DNA of 64,000 nucleotides from Pseudomonas sp. HS6 (lineage in GTDB: Bacteria; Pseudomonadota; Gammaproteobacteria; Pseudomonadales; Pseudomonadaceae): the NCBI RefSeq assembly GCF_023375815.1, contig NZ_CP067412.1:2356001-2420000 (forward strand), written 5' to 3'. The position numbers were made by a program, and so were the translations under genes. How positions within the stretch are numbered: the stretch's first letter is position 1; each line of letters starts with the position of its first letter. The notes beneath the pieces were generated by a model, which was not told where the DNA came from, ran no database searches, and was given only the letters and a program-made list of their open reading frames with translations. This document shows positions 53,152 to 63,014 of the stretch, piece by piece.

Positions 53152-53862
53152 ATGTTGAAGGTGTTTGCTCTGTTGACCCTCCTGGCGTCCAGCGCCGTTC
53201 ATGCTCAAACCTCGCTGCAAACCGATCTGCCGCTCAACTACCTGGCCCAGGTTCACCCGGACGCCGAACAGCGTCCGCTGGTGGTGTTCCTGCATGGCTA
53301 CGGTAGTAACGAGGCCGATCTGATCGGCATGAAATTTCAGCTGCCTGCGCAGTACAACTACCTGTCGGTGCAGGCGCCGATAGCGTTGGGCGAAGGGAGT
53401 TTCCAGTGGTTTCGCAAGAAAGGCGAAGGCGCCTACAACGGTGAGACCGATGATCTGAAGGTTGCCAGCCAGAAGCTGCGGGCCTTTATCGCCGCAGCCG
53501 CGCAGAAATATCACGCCCAGCCGGACAAGGTGTACCTGATCGGTTTCAGCCAGGGCGCGATGATGACCTACGAGGTGGGGCTGCGGCAGCCAGCGGTGGT
53601 CGGTGGCATCGCGGCGTTGAGCGGGCGGGTGTTGCCGGTGCTTAAAAGTGAGCTGAAGTCACAACATCCGCCGCTGGAGATTTTCATCGGCCATGGCACG
53701 GCGGATGACCGGGTGCCCTACAGTGGCGCCACGGCGGCCAAAGAGCTGCTGGAAAAGCTGGATTACAAACCGGCGTTCCATGCCTATCCCGGCGTCGGCC
53801 ACAGCATCAGCGCGGCCGAGCTTCGGGATTTGAACGACTGGTTGCAGCGGCTTAACCCTTGA
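53152..53862 (+). CDS. Secreted phospholipase/carboxylesterase-type alpha/beta hydrolase
   Basis: A 236-residue serine hydrolase. Signal peptide 1-18 (MLKVFALLTLLASSAVHA). Oxyanion region VVFLHGYGSNEADL, nucleophile elbow GFSQGAMM, Asp in GTADDRVPY, and His in GVGHSIS. The fold matches the small carboxylesterase/phospholipase family, here exported. AAGGAAGG sits before ATG 53152. It is convergent with the next gene, four bases from its stop. Substrate unknown. Confidence 0.88.
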   Translation: MLKVFALLTLLASSAVHAQTSLQTDLPLNYLAQVHPDAEQRPLVVFLHGYGSNEADLIGMKFQLPAQYNYLSVQAPIALGEGSFQWFRKKGEGAYNGETDDLKVASQKLRAFIAAAAQKYHAQPDKVYLIGFSQGAMMTYEVGLRQPAVVGGIAALSGRVLPVLKSELKSQHPPLEIFIGHGTADDRVPYSGATAAKELLEKLDYKPAFHAYPGVGHSISAAELRDLNDWLQRLNP

Positions 53863-53865
53863 GCA

Positions 53866-54432
53866 TCATTTTTCGCTGAGGATGGTTTTCACCAGCGCAT
53901 CGTGACCGCTCTTGTCGCTGGCCCGGGAAATCACCTGGACCAGTGCCATGTGCGTGCCGGAACCGGCGATCAGCGTGGTGTTGAGGGTCTGGCCGCCACC
54001 CTGGGTTGCGGTGCTGTCGACCTGACGCAGGCCCAGGCCATTGCCTTTCTGGGTCAGGCTCTTTTCGCTGAGCTTGTTGAAGTCCGGCAGCGCCTTGCGC
54101 TGGGCTTCGATGAAATCGGACACAGTGCCGTCGAGGAACGCACTGTCGTTGTCCTTGACGTTGTTGCCTTCGGGAATCTGGTTTTCAGCGGTGATAACCA
54201 CCGTCTTCGTGGCGTCGTTGGTGAACATCGTGCCCTTGGCACCGGTCGGGCCGGCCGGCAGCGGGTCACCGACAAAGCCTTTGGGCAGGACAAAACGGAG
54301 TTTGCCTTCGAGCATCGAGACTTTCTCGGTGACAGCCTTCTCTTTGGCCTTGGCTGCCTGAGCATTCAGGGCGCCGAAACCGGCCACCGCCGCCAGCAAC
54401 AGGACGACGGCTTTCTTGCTAAGCAATGACAT
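53866..54432 (-). CDS. Exported protein of DcrB/DUF1795-like type
   Basis: A 188-residue protein with a signal peptide to about residue 27 (LNAQAAKA). The mature chain has alternating strands such as LRFVLPKGFVGDPLP and KTVVITAENQIPEG, and ends LVKTILSEK. The pattern fits the Mog1/PsbP-like fold of DcrB-type proteins, but this is a weak match by eye. No catalytic motif is seen. It is likely periplasmic and monocistronic. Confidence 0.6.
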   Translation of the reverse strand: MSLLSKKAVVLLLAAVAGFGALNAQAAKAKEKAVTEKVSMLEGKLRFVLPKGFVGDPLPAGPTGAKGTMFTNDATKTVVITAENQIPEGNNVKDNDSAFLDGTVSDFIEAQRKALPDFNKLSEKSLTQKGNGLGLRQVDSTATQGGGQTLNTTLIAGSGTHMALVQVISRASDKSGHDALVKTILSEK

Positions 54433-54518
54433 TCGAATCTCCGAGGGATGGTCGCGCTTGGGCGGCGATCATCCCACGGAGCATGCCCGGCACTCCAGAG
54501 CGGTTTGTCCGGGCGGGT

Positions 54519-55292
54519 TCAGTTCGTCGACGGCGCAGGCGCCGGTTTGGCCAGCAATTGCCGGGTAACCCCGAGCATTGCCACCGAAACGGCCACCGCC
54601 ACCACGAAACCGCCGAAGCCAAGGCTTGGAACCGTCAGGGCCAGCACCAGACAAAACGCCGAAAACGAATACATGCCCGTCGCCGTCGCCCGCAACAACG
54701 CGGCGGTGAACGCCGGGCCTCGGGTCTGCTGGGAGAACACCGCCATCACGCTGCCCAGCACCGGGAACACCGCGAGCAATCCGCTCCAGCGTTCGCCCAC
54801 CGTGCTGGCCAGCATTGTCACCACCAGCGTCAATGCCGCGCCGGCAATCATCCGCCAGATCAGTTTGTCCGACTTCGGCGCCGGGCCACCGACCACCGGT
54901 TGCACCTTGGGAAACAGATACGGTGCGGCAAGAAGGGCGGTCGCAGCGGCGGCGATGGAGAAGGGCAGCGACGCCGGAATCAATGACAGGATCAGCGCCA
55001 ATACTGCCCAGACCGATAAAGAAACAATCAACGCCAACGGCCAGTTCGCCCGCTGCGCCACCTGCGCATACGTGACGCAAAACGCGATCATCGCAAACAT
55101 GGCCGACAACGCCGCGACCGCTGATTGCGCGGCAAACGCCGGCCCTTGCTCGATGGCGAGGAAAAACAGAATCGGCCCGACCACTACCGGCAACCCCGAC
55201 AGCCACCCGGCGACACTGGGGCCCCAACGCTTGCCGGCCAGGGAAATCAGCAGCAGGAAACCGGGAATCAGCAGCAGTTTGAGGCTCAGCAC
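54519..55292 (-). CDS. Integral membrane protein of unknown function
   Basis: A 257-residue protein with eight or nine predicted membrane helices and short loops, opening MLSLKLLLIPGFLLLISLAGKRWGP. The GLPVVVGPILFFLAIEQG segment recalls the small transporter-like GlpM/DUF-type membrane proteins, but I cannot name a family. A different frame over the same DNA is longer but lacks hydrophobic structure. It stands alone; nothing nearby explains its function. Confidence 0.75.
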   Translation of the reverse strand: MLSLKLLLIPGFLLLISLAGKRWGPSVAGWLSGLPVVVGPILFFLAIEQGPAFAAQSAVAALSAMFAMIAFCVTYAQVAQRANWPLALIVSLSVWAVLALILSLIPASLPFSIAAAATALLAAPYLFPKVQPVVGGPAPKSDKLIWRMIAGAALTLVVTMLASTVGERWSGLLAVFPVLGSVMAVFSQQTRGPAFTAALLRATATGMYSFSAFCLVLALTVPSLGFGGFVVAVAVSVAMLGVTRQLLAKPAPAPSTN

Positions 55293-55439
55293 GCAGGTCT
55301 CTCCATCGGGTCAATGAGGGCCACGTTAGCATTGTCGTGAATGGATTGCTGCATGTGTATGCAAAACATGTATACAAAGTGATGGGCGCAAGAGCCGACT
55401 ATGCTCTGTCTATCAGGGTTTACCGGAGTCGATGCCGCG

Positions 55440-55979
55440 ATGAGCAGAACACCGAAGGTGTTGCGTGGATGCTGCGGAATCGGCTTGTGGGCGCTGTTGC
55501 TGACGCCGACCTGGGCCAGTTGGCAGGACGCAGTGCCCGGCGCGCAGATCATCGGCACCGGGGATTTCAGCGTGTTTGGATTCGACGTTTATAACGCCCG
55601 GTTGTGGAGTGCCGCGCGACCGTTGGCAGACGGTCAGCCTTTCGCCCTGGAGTTGATCTACCGGCGCAATGTGTCTCGCGATGATCTGGTCAAGGCCAGT
55701 GTCGATGAGATCAAACGCCTCGCCGGTTCCTCCATCAGCCCGGCGCAACTGGCCGTGTGGCAGGCCCAGATGCAGCAGTCGTTCGTCGACGTCCAGGCGG
55801 GCACGCGGATTACCGGGGTGTATCTGCCGGGGCAGGGTGCACGGTTCTTCGTCGGCCAACAGTTGCAGCACGAGATTGACGATCCGCTGTTCGCCCGGGC
55901 GTTCTTCGACATCTGGCTCGACCCGCGCACGCGCAGCCCCGAATTGCGTCAGCAGTTGCTCGGTACTGCCAAACCCTGA
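55440..55979 (+). CDS. Exported chalcone isomerase-like protein
   Basis: A 179-residue protein with a signal peptide (GIGLWALLLTPTWA). The mature part has GTGDFSVFGFDVYNARLWS, LELIYRRNVSRDDLVKASVDEIKRL and GVYLPGQGARFFVG, the pattern of bacterial chalcone-isomerase-like proteins (PF16036 type). These are periplasmic and probably bind lipids rather than flavonoids. ATG 55440 has GGAG 11 bases upstream; the frame opens earlier. It precedes mntH by 76 bases on the same strand. Confidence 0.78.
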   Translation: MSRTPKVLRGCCGIGLWALLLTPTWASWQDAVPGAQIIGTGDFSVFGFDVYNARLWSAARPLADGQPFALELIYRRNVSRDDLVKASVDEIKRLAGSSISPAQLAVWQAQMQQSFVDVQAGTRITGVYLPGQGARFFVGQQLQHEIDDPLFARAFFDIWLDPRTRSPELRQQLLGTAKP

Positions 55980-56055
55980 ACGCAGCACTTCCGCGCTTGG
56001 GCGCGTCGACTGAAACGTCTAAGCTGCGCCTTTCGACTTGTTTCTGGATGTGTGC

Positions 56056-57375
56056 GTGAAATTCAGTTTGCCCAAAATCGCTACCGCGCCGTTCTGCCCG
56101 CCGGAAGTGGCCGGCAGTGTCCCGGTCGATCCCAACGCCTCGTTCTTCAAACGCGTGCTGCGCTTCGCCGGCCCCGGTTTGCTGGTGTCGATCGGCTATA
56201 TGGACCCGGGCAACTGGGCCACCGCCATTGAGGCCGGTTCGCGCTTCGGATACAGCCTGTTGTTTGTGGTGTTGCTGGCAAGTCTGGCGGGTATGGTCGT
56301 GCAATGCCTGTGTTCGCGGCTGGGCATCGCCACTGGGCGTGATCTGGCGCAGCTGTCCCGCGAACGCTACAGCACCCCGACGGCGCGGTTGCAATGGGTG
56401 CTGGCGGAAATCTCGATCATCGCCACCGACCTTGCGGAAGTGCTCGGCTGCGCGCTGGCCTTTCACCTGTTGCTGGGTTGTTCACTGACCTTCGGCATCG
56501 CCCTGACGGCGTTCGACACGCTGCTGGTATTGGCCCTGCAAAATCGCGGCTTTCGGCGGCTGGAAGCGATCATGCTGGTGTTGGTGGCCACCATCGGTGT
56601 GTGCTTTTTTGTTGAACTGCTGCTGATCAAACCGTACTGGCCGGACGTCGCCCAAGGCTTCAAACCGTCACTGTCGGCGATCAGCGATGCGGCGCCGCTG
56701 TACCTGGCCATCGGCATCCTCGGCGCCACGGTCATGCCGCATAACCTGTACTTGCACACCTCAATCGTGCAGACACGGTTGATCGGCCAGGACCTGGCGA
56801 GCAAGCAGGACGCGGTGAACCTGGCGCGCATCGACACCATCGGCTCGCTGGCGCTGGCGTTGCTGGTCAACGCGGCGATCCTGATTCTCGCCGCTGCTGC
56901 GTTCCATCAAACCGGGCATTCGGACGTGGTGGACATTCAGGACGCCTACCACTTACTCGATCCGCTGGTAGGCGGCGCGCTGGCCAGTGTGCTGTTCGGC
57001 GTGGCGTTGCTGGCGTCGGGGCAGAGTTCGACCTTCACCGGCACCATCGCCGGGCAAGTGATCATGGAAGGCTATCTGAACCTGCGGATTCCCTGCTGGC
57101 AGCGGCGCTTGATCACCCGTGGGCTGGCGCTGATTCCGGCGTTCATCGGCGTGTGGCTGATGGGCGATGGCGCGGTGGGCAAGTTGCTGGTGTTGAGCCA
57201 GGTGGTGTTGAGCCTGCAATTGCCGTTTGCCCTATATCCGCTGATTCGCATGACCAACGACAAACAGCTGATGGGGCCGTTTGTGAATCGCTTGCCGACG
57301 CGGGTGCTGGCGTGGGGATTGTTTGTGGTGATCAGCGGCGCCAATGCCTGGCTGATTCTGCAACTGGCCGCCTAG
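56056..57375 (+). CDS. mntH: Nramp-family divalent metal transporter MntH
   Basis: A 439-residue inner-membrane H+-coupled Mn2+/Fe2+ importer with 11 predicted helices. The metal-site motif is DPGNWATAIEAGS in helix 1 and the second is ATVMPHNLYLHTSIVQTR in helix 6, both intact. The start is uncertain: GTG 56056 is chosen, TTG 56038 is possible. No MntR site was recognised upstream. Its stop overlaps that of the convergent LysR gene by three bases. Confidence 0.92.
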   Translation: MKFSLPKIATAPFCPPEVAGSVPVDPNASFFKRVLRFAGPGLLVSIGYMDPGNWATAIEAGSRFGYSLLFVVLLASLAGMVVQCLCSRLGIATGRDLAQLSRERYSTPTARLQWVLAEISIIATDLAEVLGCALAFHLLLGCSLTFGIALTAFDTLLVLALQNRGFRRLEAIMLVLVATIGVCFFVELLLIKPYWPDVAQGFKPSLSAISDAAPLYLAIGILGATVMPHNLYLHTSIVQTRLIGQDLASKQDAVNLARIDTIGSLALALLVNAAILILAAAAFHQTGHSDVVDIQDAYHLLDPLVGGALASVLFGVALLASGQSSTFTGTIAGQVIMEGYLNLRIPCWQRRLITRGLALIPAFIGVWLMGDGAVGKLLVLSQVVLSLQLPFALYPLIRMTNDKQLMGPFVNRLPTRVLAWGLFVVISGANAWLILQLAA

Positions 57376-58265
57376 CGGCCAAATGCATCAACCACAAAAT
57401 CAATGAACACCCGGGTCTTGGCCGGCATCAAGGTGCGGCTCGGGTAGTACAGCGATATCGCCCCGGCATCGCACTGCCAGTCAGGCAAGAGCCGCACCAG
57501 TTCACCGCGCTCGATCTGCACGCTGACATCGGGCAACACCAGCATTGTCACCCCCAGGCCAAGCATCGCAGCCTTGCGCATGGCCATTGGATCGTTCAGC
57601 ACAATATTTGGATTCAGCAGGGCGCTGGCTTGTTCGCCAGCATCGTTATGCATCTGCCATTGGCGAATGCGCCCGGTGCGCAGCCCACGCATGACGATGC
57701 CCTGGTGGTCGGCGAGGTCTGTCGGATGCCGGGGCAGGGCGCGTCCGGCCAGATACGCCGGGGACGCCACTGCCAGTATTTCAGCGGACGCCAGTCGCCG
57801 GGAAACCACACCGGGCGTCAGCTCGAATCCGCCGCCAATTGCCACGTCGTAGCCCTCGGCGATCAAGTCCACCTGACGATTCTCGAAGTGCCATTCCGGG
57901 CGGATCAACGGATAACGCGCCAGAAACGCCGGCAACAGCGGCAGCATGTGATCGATGCCGAACGTCGGCGGCAGGCTGATCTTGAGCACACCCGCCGGCT
58001 CGCCGCGCTCGGTCGCCACCGTTGCAATCGCTGCCTGCAAGGCGTCGAGGTTGCCGCCGATGCTCGCCAGAAAACCTTCCCCGGCCTCGGTCAGTGACAG
58101 CTTGCGGGTCGAGCGCTGAAACAGCCGCATGCCGAGATTGCGTTCAAGAATCGCCACGTTGCGGCTGACCGCCGCCGGGGTCAGCGCCAGCAACCGGGCG
58201 GCGGCGGAGAAGCTGCCGGTCTCGGCGCTGCGGACGAAGGATTCAAGATTGGCGAGGGTTTCCAT
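57372..58265 (-). CDS. LysR family regulator C
   Basis: A 297-residue LysR protein: METLANLESFVRSAETGSFSAAARLLALTPAAVSRNVA in the DNA-binding domain, then an effector domain with FGIDHMLPLLPAF and the PAYLAGR segment. The CrgA/DsdC-like group often controls a divergent oxidoreductase. The divergent gene here is the NADP-binding protein at 58380, 114 bases away. ATG 58265 is chosen over the upstream extension because the HTH begins at the normal distance. Confidence 0.92.
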   Translation of the reverse strand: METLANLESFVRSAETGSFSAAARLLALTPAAVSRNVAILERNLGMRLFQRSTRKLSLTEAGEGFLASIGGNLDALQAAIATVATERGEPAGVLKISLPPTFGIDHMLPLLPAFLARYPLIRPEWHFENRQVDLIAEGYDVAIGGGFELTPGVVSRRLASAEILAVASPAYLAGRALPRHPTDLADHQGIVMRGLRTGRIRQWQMHNDAGEQASALLNPNIVLNDPMAMRKAAMLGLGVTMLVLPDVSVQIERGELVRLLPDWQCDAGAISLYYPSRTLMPAKTRVFIDFVVDAFGR

Positions 58266-58379
58266 GCTTTCGACCTGATAGTGATGCTTGAAGATCATTC
58301 AAGGCATTACCGGCTAATCAAGTGGGAATGGCAAGCGCAAGATTCGTTTCGAGTCTTACCCCACTTTCTGGAGAACACC

Positions 58380-58982
58380 ATGAGCACTATCGGAATCATC
58401 GGCGCTGGCGCCATCGGTTCAGCGTTTGCCAAAGCCCTTTCGCGTCAGGGCATCCCGTTGGTCATCGCCAACAGTCGCGGGCCGGAGACCTTGTCCGCGC
58501 TGGTCGCGGAACTCGGCCCGACCGCCCGCGCCGTTACCCGTGAAGAAGCCGCCGCCCAGAACATCGTGCTGGTCGCGGTGAACTGGTCAAAACTGCCGAC
58601 GGCGCTGGCCGGGCTGCCGGACTTCGGCGGGCGGATCGTCATCGACGCCAACAACTCGATTGAAGCGCCGTCGTTCAAACCGGTGGATTTACAGGGGCGG
58701 CCGTCCAGCGAAGTCTTCGCTGAATGGGTGCCGGGTGCGCGGGTGGTCAAGGCGTTCAACCATTTGCTGGGGCGTTTGCTGGAAGCGGATCCGGCGTCGG
58801 AGGGCGGCAAGCGTGTGTTGTTTCTGTCCGGGGATGATGCGCAGGCCAAGGCTGAAGTGGGCGCGCTGATCGATCAGCTCGGCTTTTTCGGTATCGACTT
58901 GGGCGAGTTGAGTGTGGGTGCGCGGTTGGTGCAGTTCCCGGGTGGGCCGTTGCCAGTGCTGAATCTGGTGAAGTTCGCCTGA
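58380..58982 (+). CDS. NADP-binding reductase (F420 reductase/F420-dependent NADP oxidoreductase-like)
   Basis: A 200-residue Rossmann protein. The N-terminus is GIIGAGAIGSAFAKAL, followed by VIANSRGPETL where the basic residue suits NADP(H). The remainder is predicted alpha-beta to the end, LNLVKFA. This is the NADPH-dependent F420 reductase-like family (PF03807 N-terminal domain), common in bacteria that lack F420, where function is unknown. GGAG precedes ATG 58380. It is the likely target of LysR C. Confidence 0.87.
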   Translation: MSTIGIIGAGAIGSAFAKALSRQGIPLVIANSRGPETLSALVAELGPTARAVTREEAAAQNIVLVAVNWSKLPTALAGLPDFGGRIVIDANNSIEAPSFKPVDLQGRPSSEVFAEWVPGARVVKAFNHLLGRLLEADPASEGGKRVLFLSGDDAQAKAEVGALIDQLGFFGIDLGELSVGARLVQFPGGPLPVLNLVKFA

Positions 58983-58999
58983 CAACCGGGCAAAAAAAT

Positions 59000-59027
59000 A
59001 CCCGGTGCGACGTGAGTCGTACCGGGT
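59000..59027. terminator. Bidirectional terminator
   Basis: ACCCGGT/ACCGGGT with an inner CGAC/GTCG stem. A seven-T run lies on the minus strand, serving atoB, and a weaker T-rich tail on the plus strand serves the NADP-binding gene. Confidence 0.88.
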
Positions 59028-59088
59028 TTGTTGCCAACGGACAGAGGATGTCGTGGATCCGCCGCCCGCTGTTGAACCTGTTTTGCGC

Positions 59089-60270
59089 TTAAGCGCGTTC
59101 CAGCGCCAGGGCCACGCCTTGACCGCCGCCGATGCACAGGGTCGCCAGACCCTTTTTCGCATCACGCTTGATCATTTCGTGCAGCAGGGTCACCAGCACG
59201 CGGCAGCCCGATGCACCGATCGGGTGACCGAGGGCGATGGCGCCGCCGTTGACGTTGACCTTGTCCAGATCCCATTGCAGATCTTTGGCCACTGCCAGCG
59301 ATTGTGCGGCGAAGGCTTCGTTGGCTTCGATGAGGTCGAGTTGGCCGATGCTCCAGCCGGCCTTGTCCAGGCAGCGACGAGTGGCCGACACCGGGCCGAT
59401 GCCCATGATCGCCGGGTCGACGCCCGCGTTGGCGTAGGCAGCAATTTTGGCCAGTACCGGCAGGCCCAGGGCCTTGGCTTTTTCGGCGCTCATCAGAATG
59501 ACCGCAGCCGCGCCGTCGTTCAGCGACGAAGCATTGCCAGCGGTGACGCTGCCGTCCTTCTTGAAAGCCGGGCGCAGTTTGGCCAGGGATTCGGCGGTGG
59601 TGTCGCCGCGTGGCTGCTCGTCAACCTTGAACGCCACCGGATCGCCTTTACGCTGCGGGATCAGGATCGGGGTGATTTCATCGACAAAGCGGCCGGCCTC
59701 GATGGCAGCGGCGGCTTTCTGCTGCGATGCAGCGGCGAAGGCATCTTGCTGCTCGCGGCTGATCTCGTACTTCTCGACCAGGTTTTCGGCGGTGATGCCC
59801 ATGTGGTAATCGTTGAACGCATCCCACAGGCCGTCGCTGATCATGGTGTCGACGATTTGTGCGTGCCCCATGCGCAGGCCGGTGCGTGCGCCCGGCATGA
59901 CATAGTTGGCCAGGCTCATGTTTTCCTGACCGCCGGCGATGATCACGTCAGCGTCGCCGCAACGGATCGCCTGGGCGCCGAGGTGCAGGGCCTTGAGGCC
60001 CGAGCCGCAGACCTTGTTCAGGGTCATGGCGGGTACGGCGTGGGGCAGGCCGGCCTTGATCGCCGACTGGCGCGCCGGGTTCTGGCCGGCGCCGGCGGTC
60101 AGCACCTGGCCCATGATCACTTCATCGACCTGAGCACCGTCCAGACCGGTCTGCTCAAGCAACTGGCGGATGACCGCTGCGCCCAGATCCACGGCGGAGA
60201 CGGTGGCCAGCGATCCCTGGAAACTGCCGATCGCGGTACGCGTGGCGGCAACAATGACGACGTCTTGCAT
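59089..60270 (-). CDS. atoB: Acetyl-CoA C-acetyltransferase
   Basis: A 393-residue thiolase that splits acetoacetyl-CoA into two acetyl-CoA. Catalytic residues are Cys in [11 protein letters not shown], His in [15 protein letters not shown] and Cys in [14 protein letters not shown] before ATG 60270 sets the start. It follows atoA by 11 bases, so it is the third gene of an acetoacetate-degradation operon atoD-atoA-atoB. Confidence 0.96.
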   Translation of the reverse strand: MQDVVIVAATRTAIGSFQGSLATVSAVDLGAAVIRQLLEQTGLDGAQVDEVIMGQVLTAGAGQNPARQSAIKAGLPHAVPAMTLNKVCGSGLKALHLGAQAIRCGDADVIIAGGQENMSLANYVMPGARTGLRMGHAQIVDTMISDGLWDAFNDYHMGITAENLVEKYEISREQQDAFAAASQQKAAAAIEAGRFVDEITPILIPQRKGDPVAFKVDEQPRGDTTAESLAKLRPAFKKDGSVTAGNASSLNDGAAAVILMSAEKAKALGLPVLAKIAAYANAGVDPAIMGIGPVSATRRCLDKAGWSIGQLDLIEANEAFAAQSLAVAKDLQWDLDKVNVNGGAIALGHPIGASGCRVLVTLLHEMIKRDAKKGLATLCIGGGQGVALALERA

Positions 60271-60281
60271 TTTCGAATTCC

Positions 60282-60947
60282 TCACTCGGCAGCGAACTGC
60301 ATTTCCGGTACGTGATCCGGGACGATCAGTTTACCAGCGGTTTTGGCGACGATTTCCTCGACGCTGACGCCAGGTGCGCGTTCCTTGAGGACAAAAGCGC
60401 CATTTTCGATTTCCAGGTACGCCAGGTCAGTCAGCACGCGCTTGATGCAACCGGCGCCGGTCAGCGGCAGGCTGCACTGGCTCAGCAACTTGGACTCACC
60501 GTCCTTGGAGGCGTGGGTCATGATGACGATGATGTTGTCGGCACCGGCCACCAGGTCCATCGCGCCGCCCATGCCCTTGACCAGTTTGCCGGGGATCATC
60601 CACGAGGCGATGTTGCCTTGCACGTCCACTTCGAAGGCGCCCAGCACAGTCAGGTCGACGTGACCGCCGCGGATCATCGCGAAGGACTCGGCCGAGGAAA
60701 AAATCGAAGCGCCGATACGCGCGGTCACAGTCTGTTTGCCGGCGTTGATCATGTCGGCATCGATGGTGTCTTCAGTCGGAAACGGGCCCATGCCGAGCAG
60801 ACCGTTTTCCGATTGCAGCATGACTTCCATGCCTTCGGGGATGTAGTTGGCGACCAGGGTCGGGATGCCGATACCGAGGTTCACGTAGTAGCCGTCCTGC
60901 ATTTCTCGGGCGACGCGTTGAGCCATTTGTTCGCGGGTAAGTGCCAT
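60282..60947 (-). CDS. atoA: 3-oxoacid CoA-transferase subunit B
   Basis: A 221-residue beta subunit of the CoA-transferase that activates acetoacetate or short 3-oxo acids with CoA from an acyl-CoA donor. The catalytic glutamate is in [12 protein letters not shown], preceded by VNLGIGIPT. Start ATG 60947. It lies 24 bases after atoD and 11 before atoB. Confidence 0.95.
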   Translation of the reverse strand: MALTREQMAQRVAREMQDGYYVNLGIGIPTLVANYIPEGMEVMLQSENGLLGMGPFPTEDTIDADMINAGKQTVTARIGASIFSSAESFAMIRGGHVDLTVLGAFEVDVQGNIASWMIPGKLVKGMGGAMDLVAGADNIIVIMTHASKDGESKLLSQCSLPLTGAGCIKRVLTDLAYLEIENGAFVLKERAPGVSVEEIVAKTAGKLIVPDHVPEMQFAAE

Positions 60948-60971
60948 GTTCTTGTTCTCCGTCAGCCTGGA

Positions 60972-61670
60972 TTATTTGCGGATGGTGCGTTGTTCGATGC
61001 GTTTTTCGAACGTGCCGCAAATGACCCGGTCGACGTAGATGCCGGGCGTGTGGATGTGTGCCGGATCCAGTTCGCCGGGTTCGACGATTTCTTCGACTTC
61101 GACCACGGTGATCTTGCCGGCGGTGGCGGCCAGCGGGTTGAAGTTCTGGGCGGTGTGGCGGTAGATGACATTGCCGAAGTGGTCGGCTTTCCAGCCTTTG
61201 ACGATGGCGAAGTCTCCGGTGATGGACTCTTCCATCAGGTACTTGCGACCGTGGAACTCACGCACTTCCTTGCCTTCGGCGACCGGGGTGCCGACGCCAG
61301 TCGCAGTGAAGAACGCCGGAATGCCGGCGCCGCCTGCGCGCATTTTTTCGGCGAGGGTGCCTTGAGGGGTCAGGACGACTTCGATGTCGCCTTTGAGCAG
61401 TTGCTCTTCGAACAGTTTGTTTTCGCCGACGTAGGAGGCGACCACCTTGCGGATCTGGCGGTCGGTCAACAGCACGCCGAGGCCGAAACCATCGACGCCG
61501 CAGTTGTTGGAGACGACGGTGAGGTCGCGGGTGCCTTTGCGCTTGATCTCGGCGATCAGGTTTTCCGGAATGCCGCACAGGCCGAAGCCGCCGGCGATCA
61601 CGGTCATGCCGTCTTCAAGACCTGCCATGGCTTCCTCGTAGGAATACACGCGCTTGTCGAAACCTGCCAT
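60972..61670 (-). CDS. atoD: 3-oxoacid CoA-transferase subunit A
   Basis: A 232-residue alpha subunit. The CoA-binding [13 protein letters not shown] stretch near residue 30 and [16 protein letters not shown] are family hallmarks. ATG 61670 is preceded by AGAGG; a GTG two codons upstream is possible. First gene of the ato operon. The divergent LysR gene at 61892 is its probable regulator. Confidence 0.95.
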   Translation of the reverse strand: MAGFDKRVYSYEEAMAGLEDGMTVIAGGFGLCGIPENLIAEIKRKGTRDLTVVSNNCGVDGFGLGVLLTDRQIRKVVASYVGENKLFEEQLLKGDIEVVLTPQGTLAEKMRAGGAGIPAFFTATGVGTPVAEGKEVREFHGRKYLMEESITGDFAIVKGWKADHFGNVIYRHTAQNFNPLAATAGKITVVEVEEIVEPGELDPAHIHTPGIYVDRVICGTFEKRIEQRTIRK

Positions 61671-61802
61671 ATGCACCTCTTTTATTGTTTGTCGGGCGGC
61701 TGGCTAGCCGAATGACGGGAGTGTCTCGCTGGGGGATATATTTGTTAAGTTGATTTTTAAGGTTGATTGATTGATAAAGCTCAACAATAGACTTGGTTCT
61801 CT

Positions 61803-61825
61803 GTTCCCACGCAGGAGCGTGGGAG
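61803..61825. repeat. Small palindromic element in the ato divergent region
   Basis: Cccacgc-agga-gcgtggg, a hairpin of the cccacgc/gcgtggg type that is scattered in Pseudomonas intergenic DNA. It sits between the LysR gene and atoD, where it might also affect transcription. Confidence 0.6.
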
Positions 61826-61891
61826 CGGTCAAGAAATGCTCGCCGTCGTCGGCGGGCGGATGTACAGCTTAGCTGTTGGAGCGACACGACC

Positions 61892-62782
61892 ATGACCATC
61901 AAGCAGATGCGCGCCTTTCTCGCCGTGGCCCAGAGCCTGAGTTTTGCCGTGGCCTGCGAGCGCCTGCACCTGTCGCAATCGGCGCTGAGCCTGACCATCA
62001 AGGCGCTGGAGGAGGGGCTGGGCGGGCGTCTGTTCAGCCGCAATACGCGCAATGTGGCGCTGACCCCGGAAGGCGAATCCCTGCTGCCACTGGCCCGGCG
62101 CCTGATCGCCGATTGGGACAACGCCGAAGACGAAATGCGCCAGCGCTTCAGCCTGCAACGCGGGCGAGTGACGCTGGCGGCGATGCCGTCGTTTGCCGGC
62201 AATCTGCTGCCGCCGATCCTCAAGACCTTCCGTGCGCGTTATCCGAACGTCAACGTGACGGTTAACGACGTGATCAACGAGCAAGTGCTGGAAATGGTCC
62301 GCGACCGTCAGGTGGAGCTCGGCGTGGCGTTCGAGCCGATGCAGAACACCTCGCTGACCTTCACACCTCTTTATAAGGATCGCTTCGTCGCGGTGGTGCC
62401 ACAGGATTCACCCCTGGCCCTGCGCACCGACATCGACTGGCAGACCTTGTTGCAGGAACCGTTCATCACCCTGCAACGACCGTCCACGGTTCGGGTGATG
62501 CTTGAGGAGCACTTGCAGGCCCGGGGCATGAAACTGCCGGTGGAGTTTGAAAGCCATCAACTGGCGACGGTCGGGCGGATGGTTGCCAGCGGGCTGGGGG
62601 TGAGTGCGGTGCCGGCGTTGTGTGCCGAGCAGATGAGGGAGTTGGGCGCGCGGTGTCTGACGTTGCATGAACCGGTGGTAGAGCGGGCGATTGGCGTGTT
62701 GACTGATCCGGGGAATGAGTTGTCGGCGGCGGCGCAGGCGCTTTTTGACATTCTCAAGGCTGAGGATTTGGGTCGTCTCTGA
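61892..62782 (+). CDS. LysR family regulator D, probable ato regulator
   Basis: A 296-residue LysR protein: MTIKQMRAFLAVAQSLSFAVACERLHLSQSALSLTIKALEE, then an effector domain with MVRDRQVELGVAFEP. Divergent orientation 222 bases from atoD suggests control of the acetoacetate operon. GGAG precedes ATG 61892; the upstream frame extension runs through the palindrome and is unlikely to be translated. Confidence 0.92.
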   Translation: MTIKQMRAFLAVAQSLSFAVACERLHLSQSALSLTIKALEEGLGGRLFSRNTRNVALTPEGESLLPLARRLIADWDNAEDEMRQRFSLQRGRVTLAAMPSFAGNLLPPILKTFRARYPNVNVTVNDVINEQVLEMVRDRQVELGVAFEPMQNTSLTFTPLYKDRFVAVVPQDSPLALRTDIDWQTLLQEPFITLQRPSTVRVMLEEHLQARGMKLPVEFESHQLATVGRMVASGLGVSAVPALCAEQMRELGARCLTLHEPVVERAIGVLTDPGNELSAAAQALFDILKAEDLGRL

Positions 62783-62789
62783 AATCCAT

Positions 62790-62980
62790 CCCCCTCATCG
62801 GAAGGCCGCCCGCCCAGCCCTCCTGAAACGTCGGACCGCCCCCAAGGGGGGCGAGGGGGAAAGGGAGCCGATCTTCATGTATTCCAAAACCTGAGTTCGA
62901 CTCGGTATCTCGGGTCGACGTACCTCGAAAGTACCACTCGGTCAGTTCCCTCTCCCTTGGGAGAGGGCTAGGGTGAGGGG
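62790..62980. repeat. MITE/REPIN-like repeat copy 2
   Basis: The right end, ggtcagttccctctccc followed by gggagagggctagggtgagggg, closely matches copy 1 at 21881-21921. The left end (cccccaaggggggcgaggggg region) is more diverged. The interior of about 100 bases has no gene. It lies between regulator D and the convergent Sir2 gene. Confidence 0.72.
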
Positions 62981-63014
62981 GTGGGATCGCCAGCCGAACA
63001 TCACTCTCACAGCA

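Noticed and set aside
54469..55377. A 302-codon frame over the membrane-protein gene in another frame
   Set aside because: The 257-residue frame at 54519-55292 has regular membrane helices; the longer one is Arg/Gly-rich and lacks structure.
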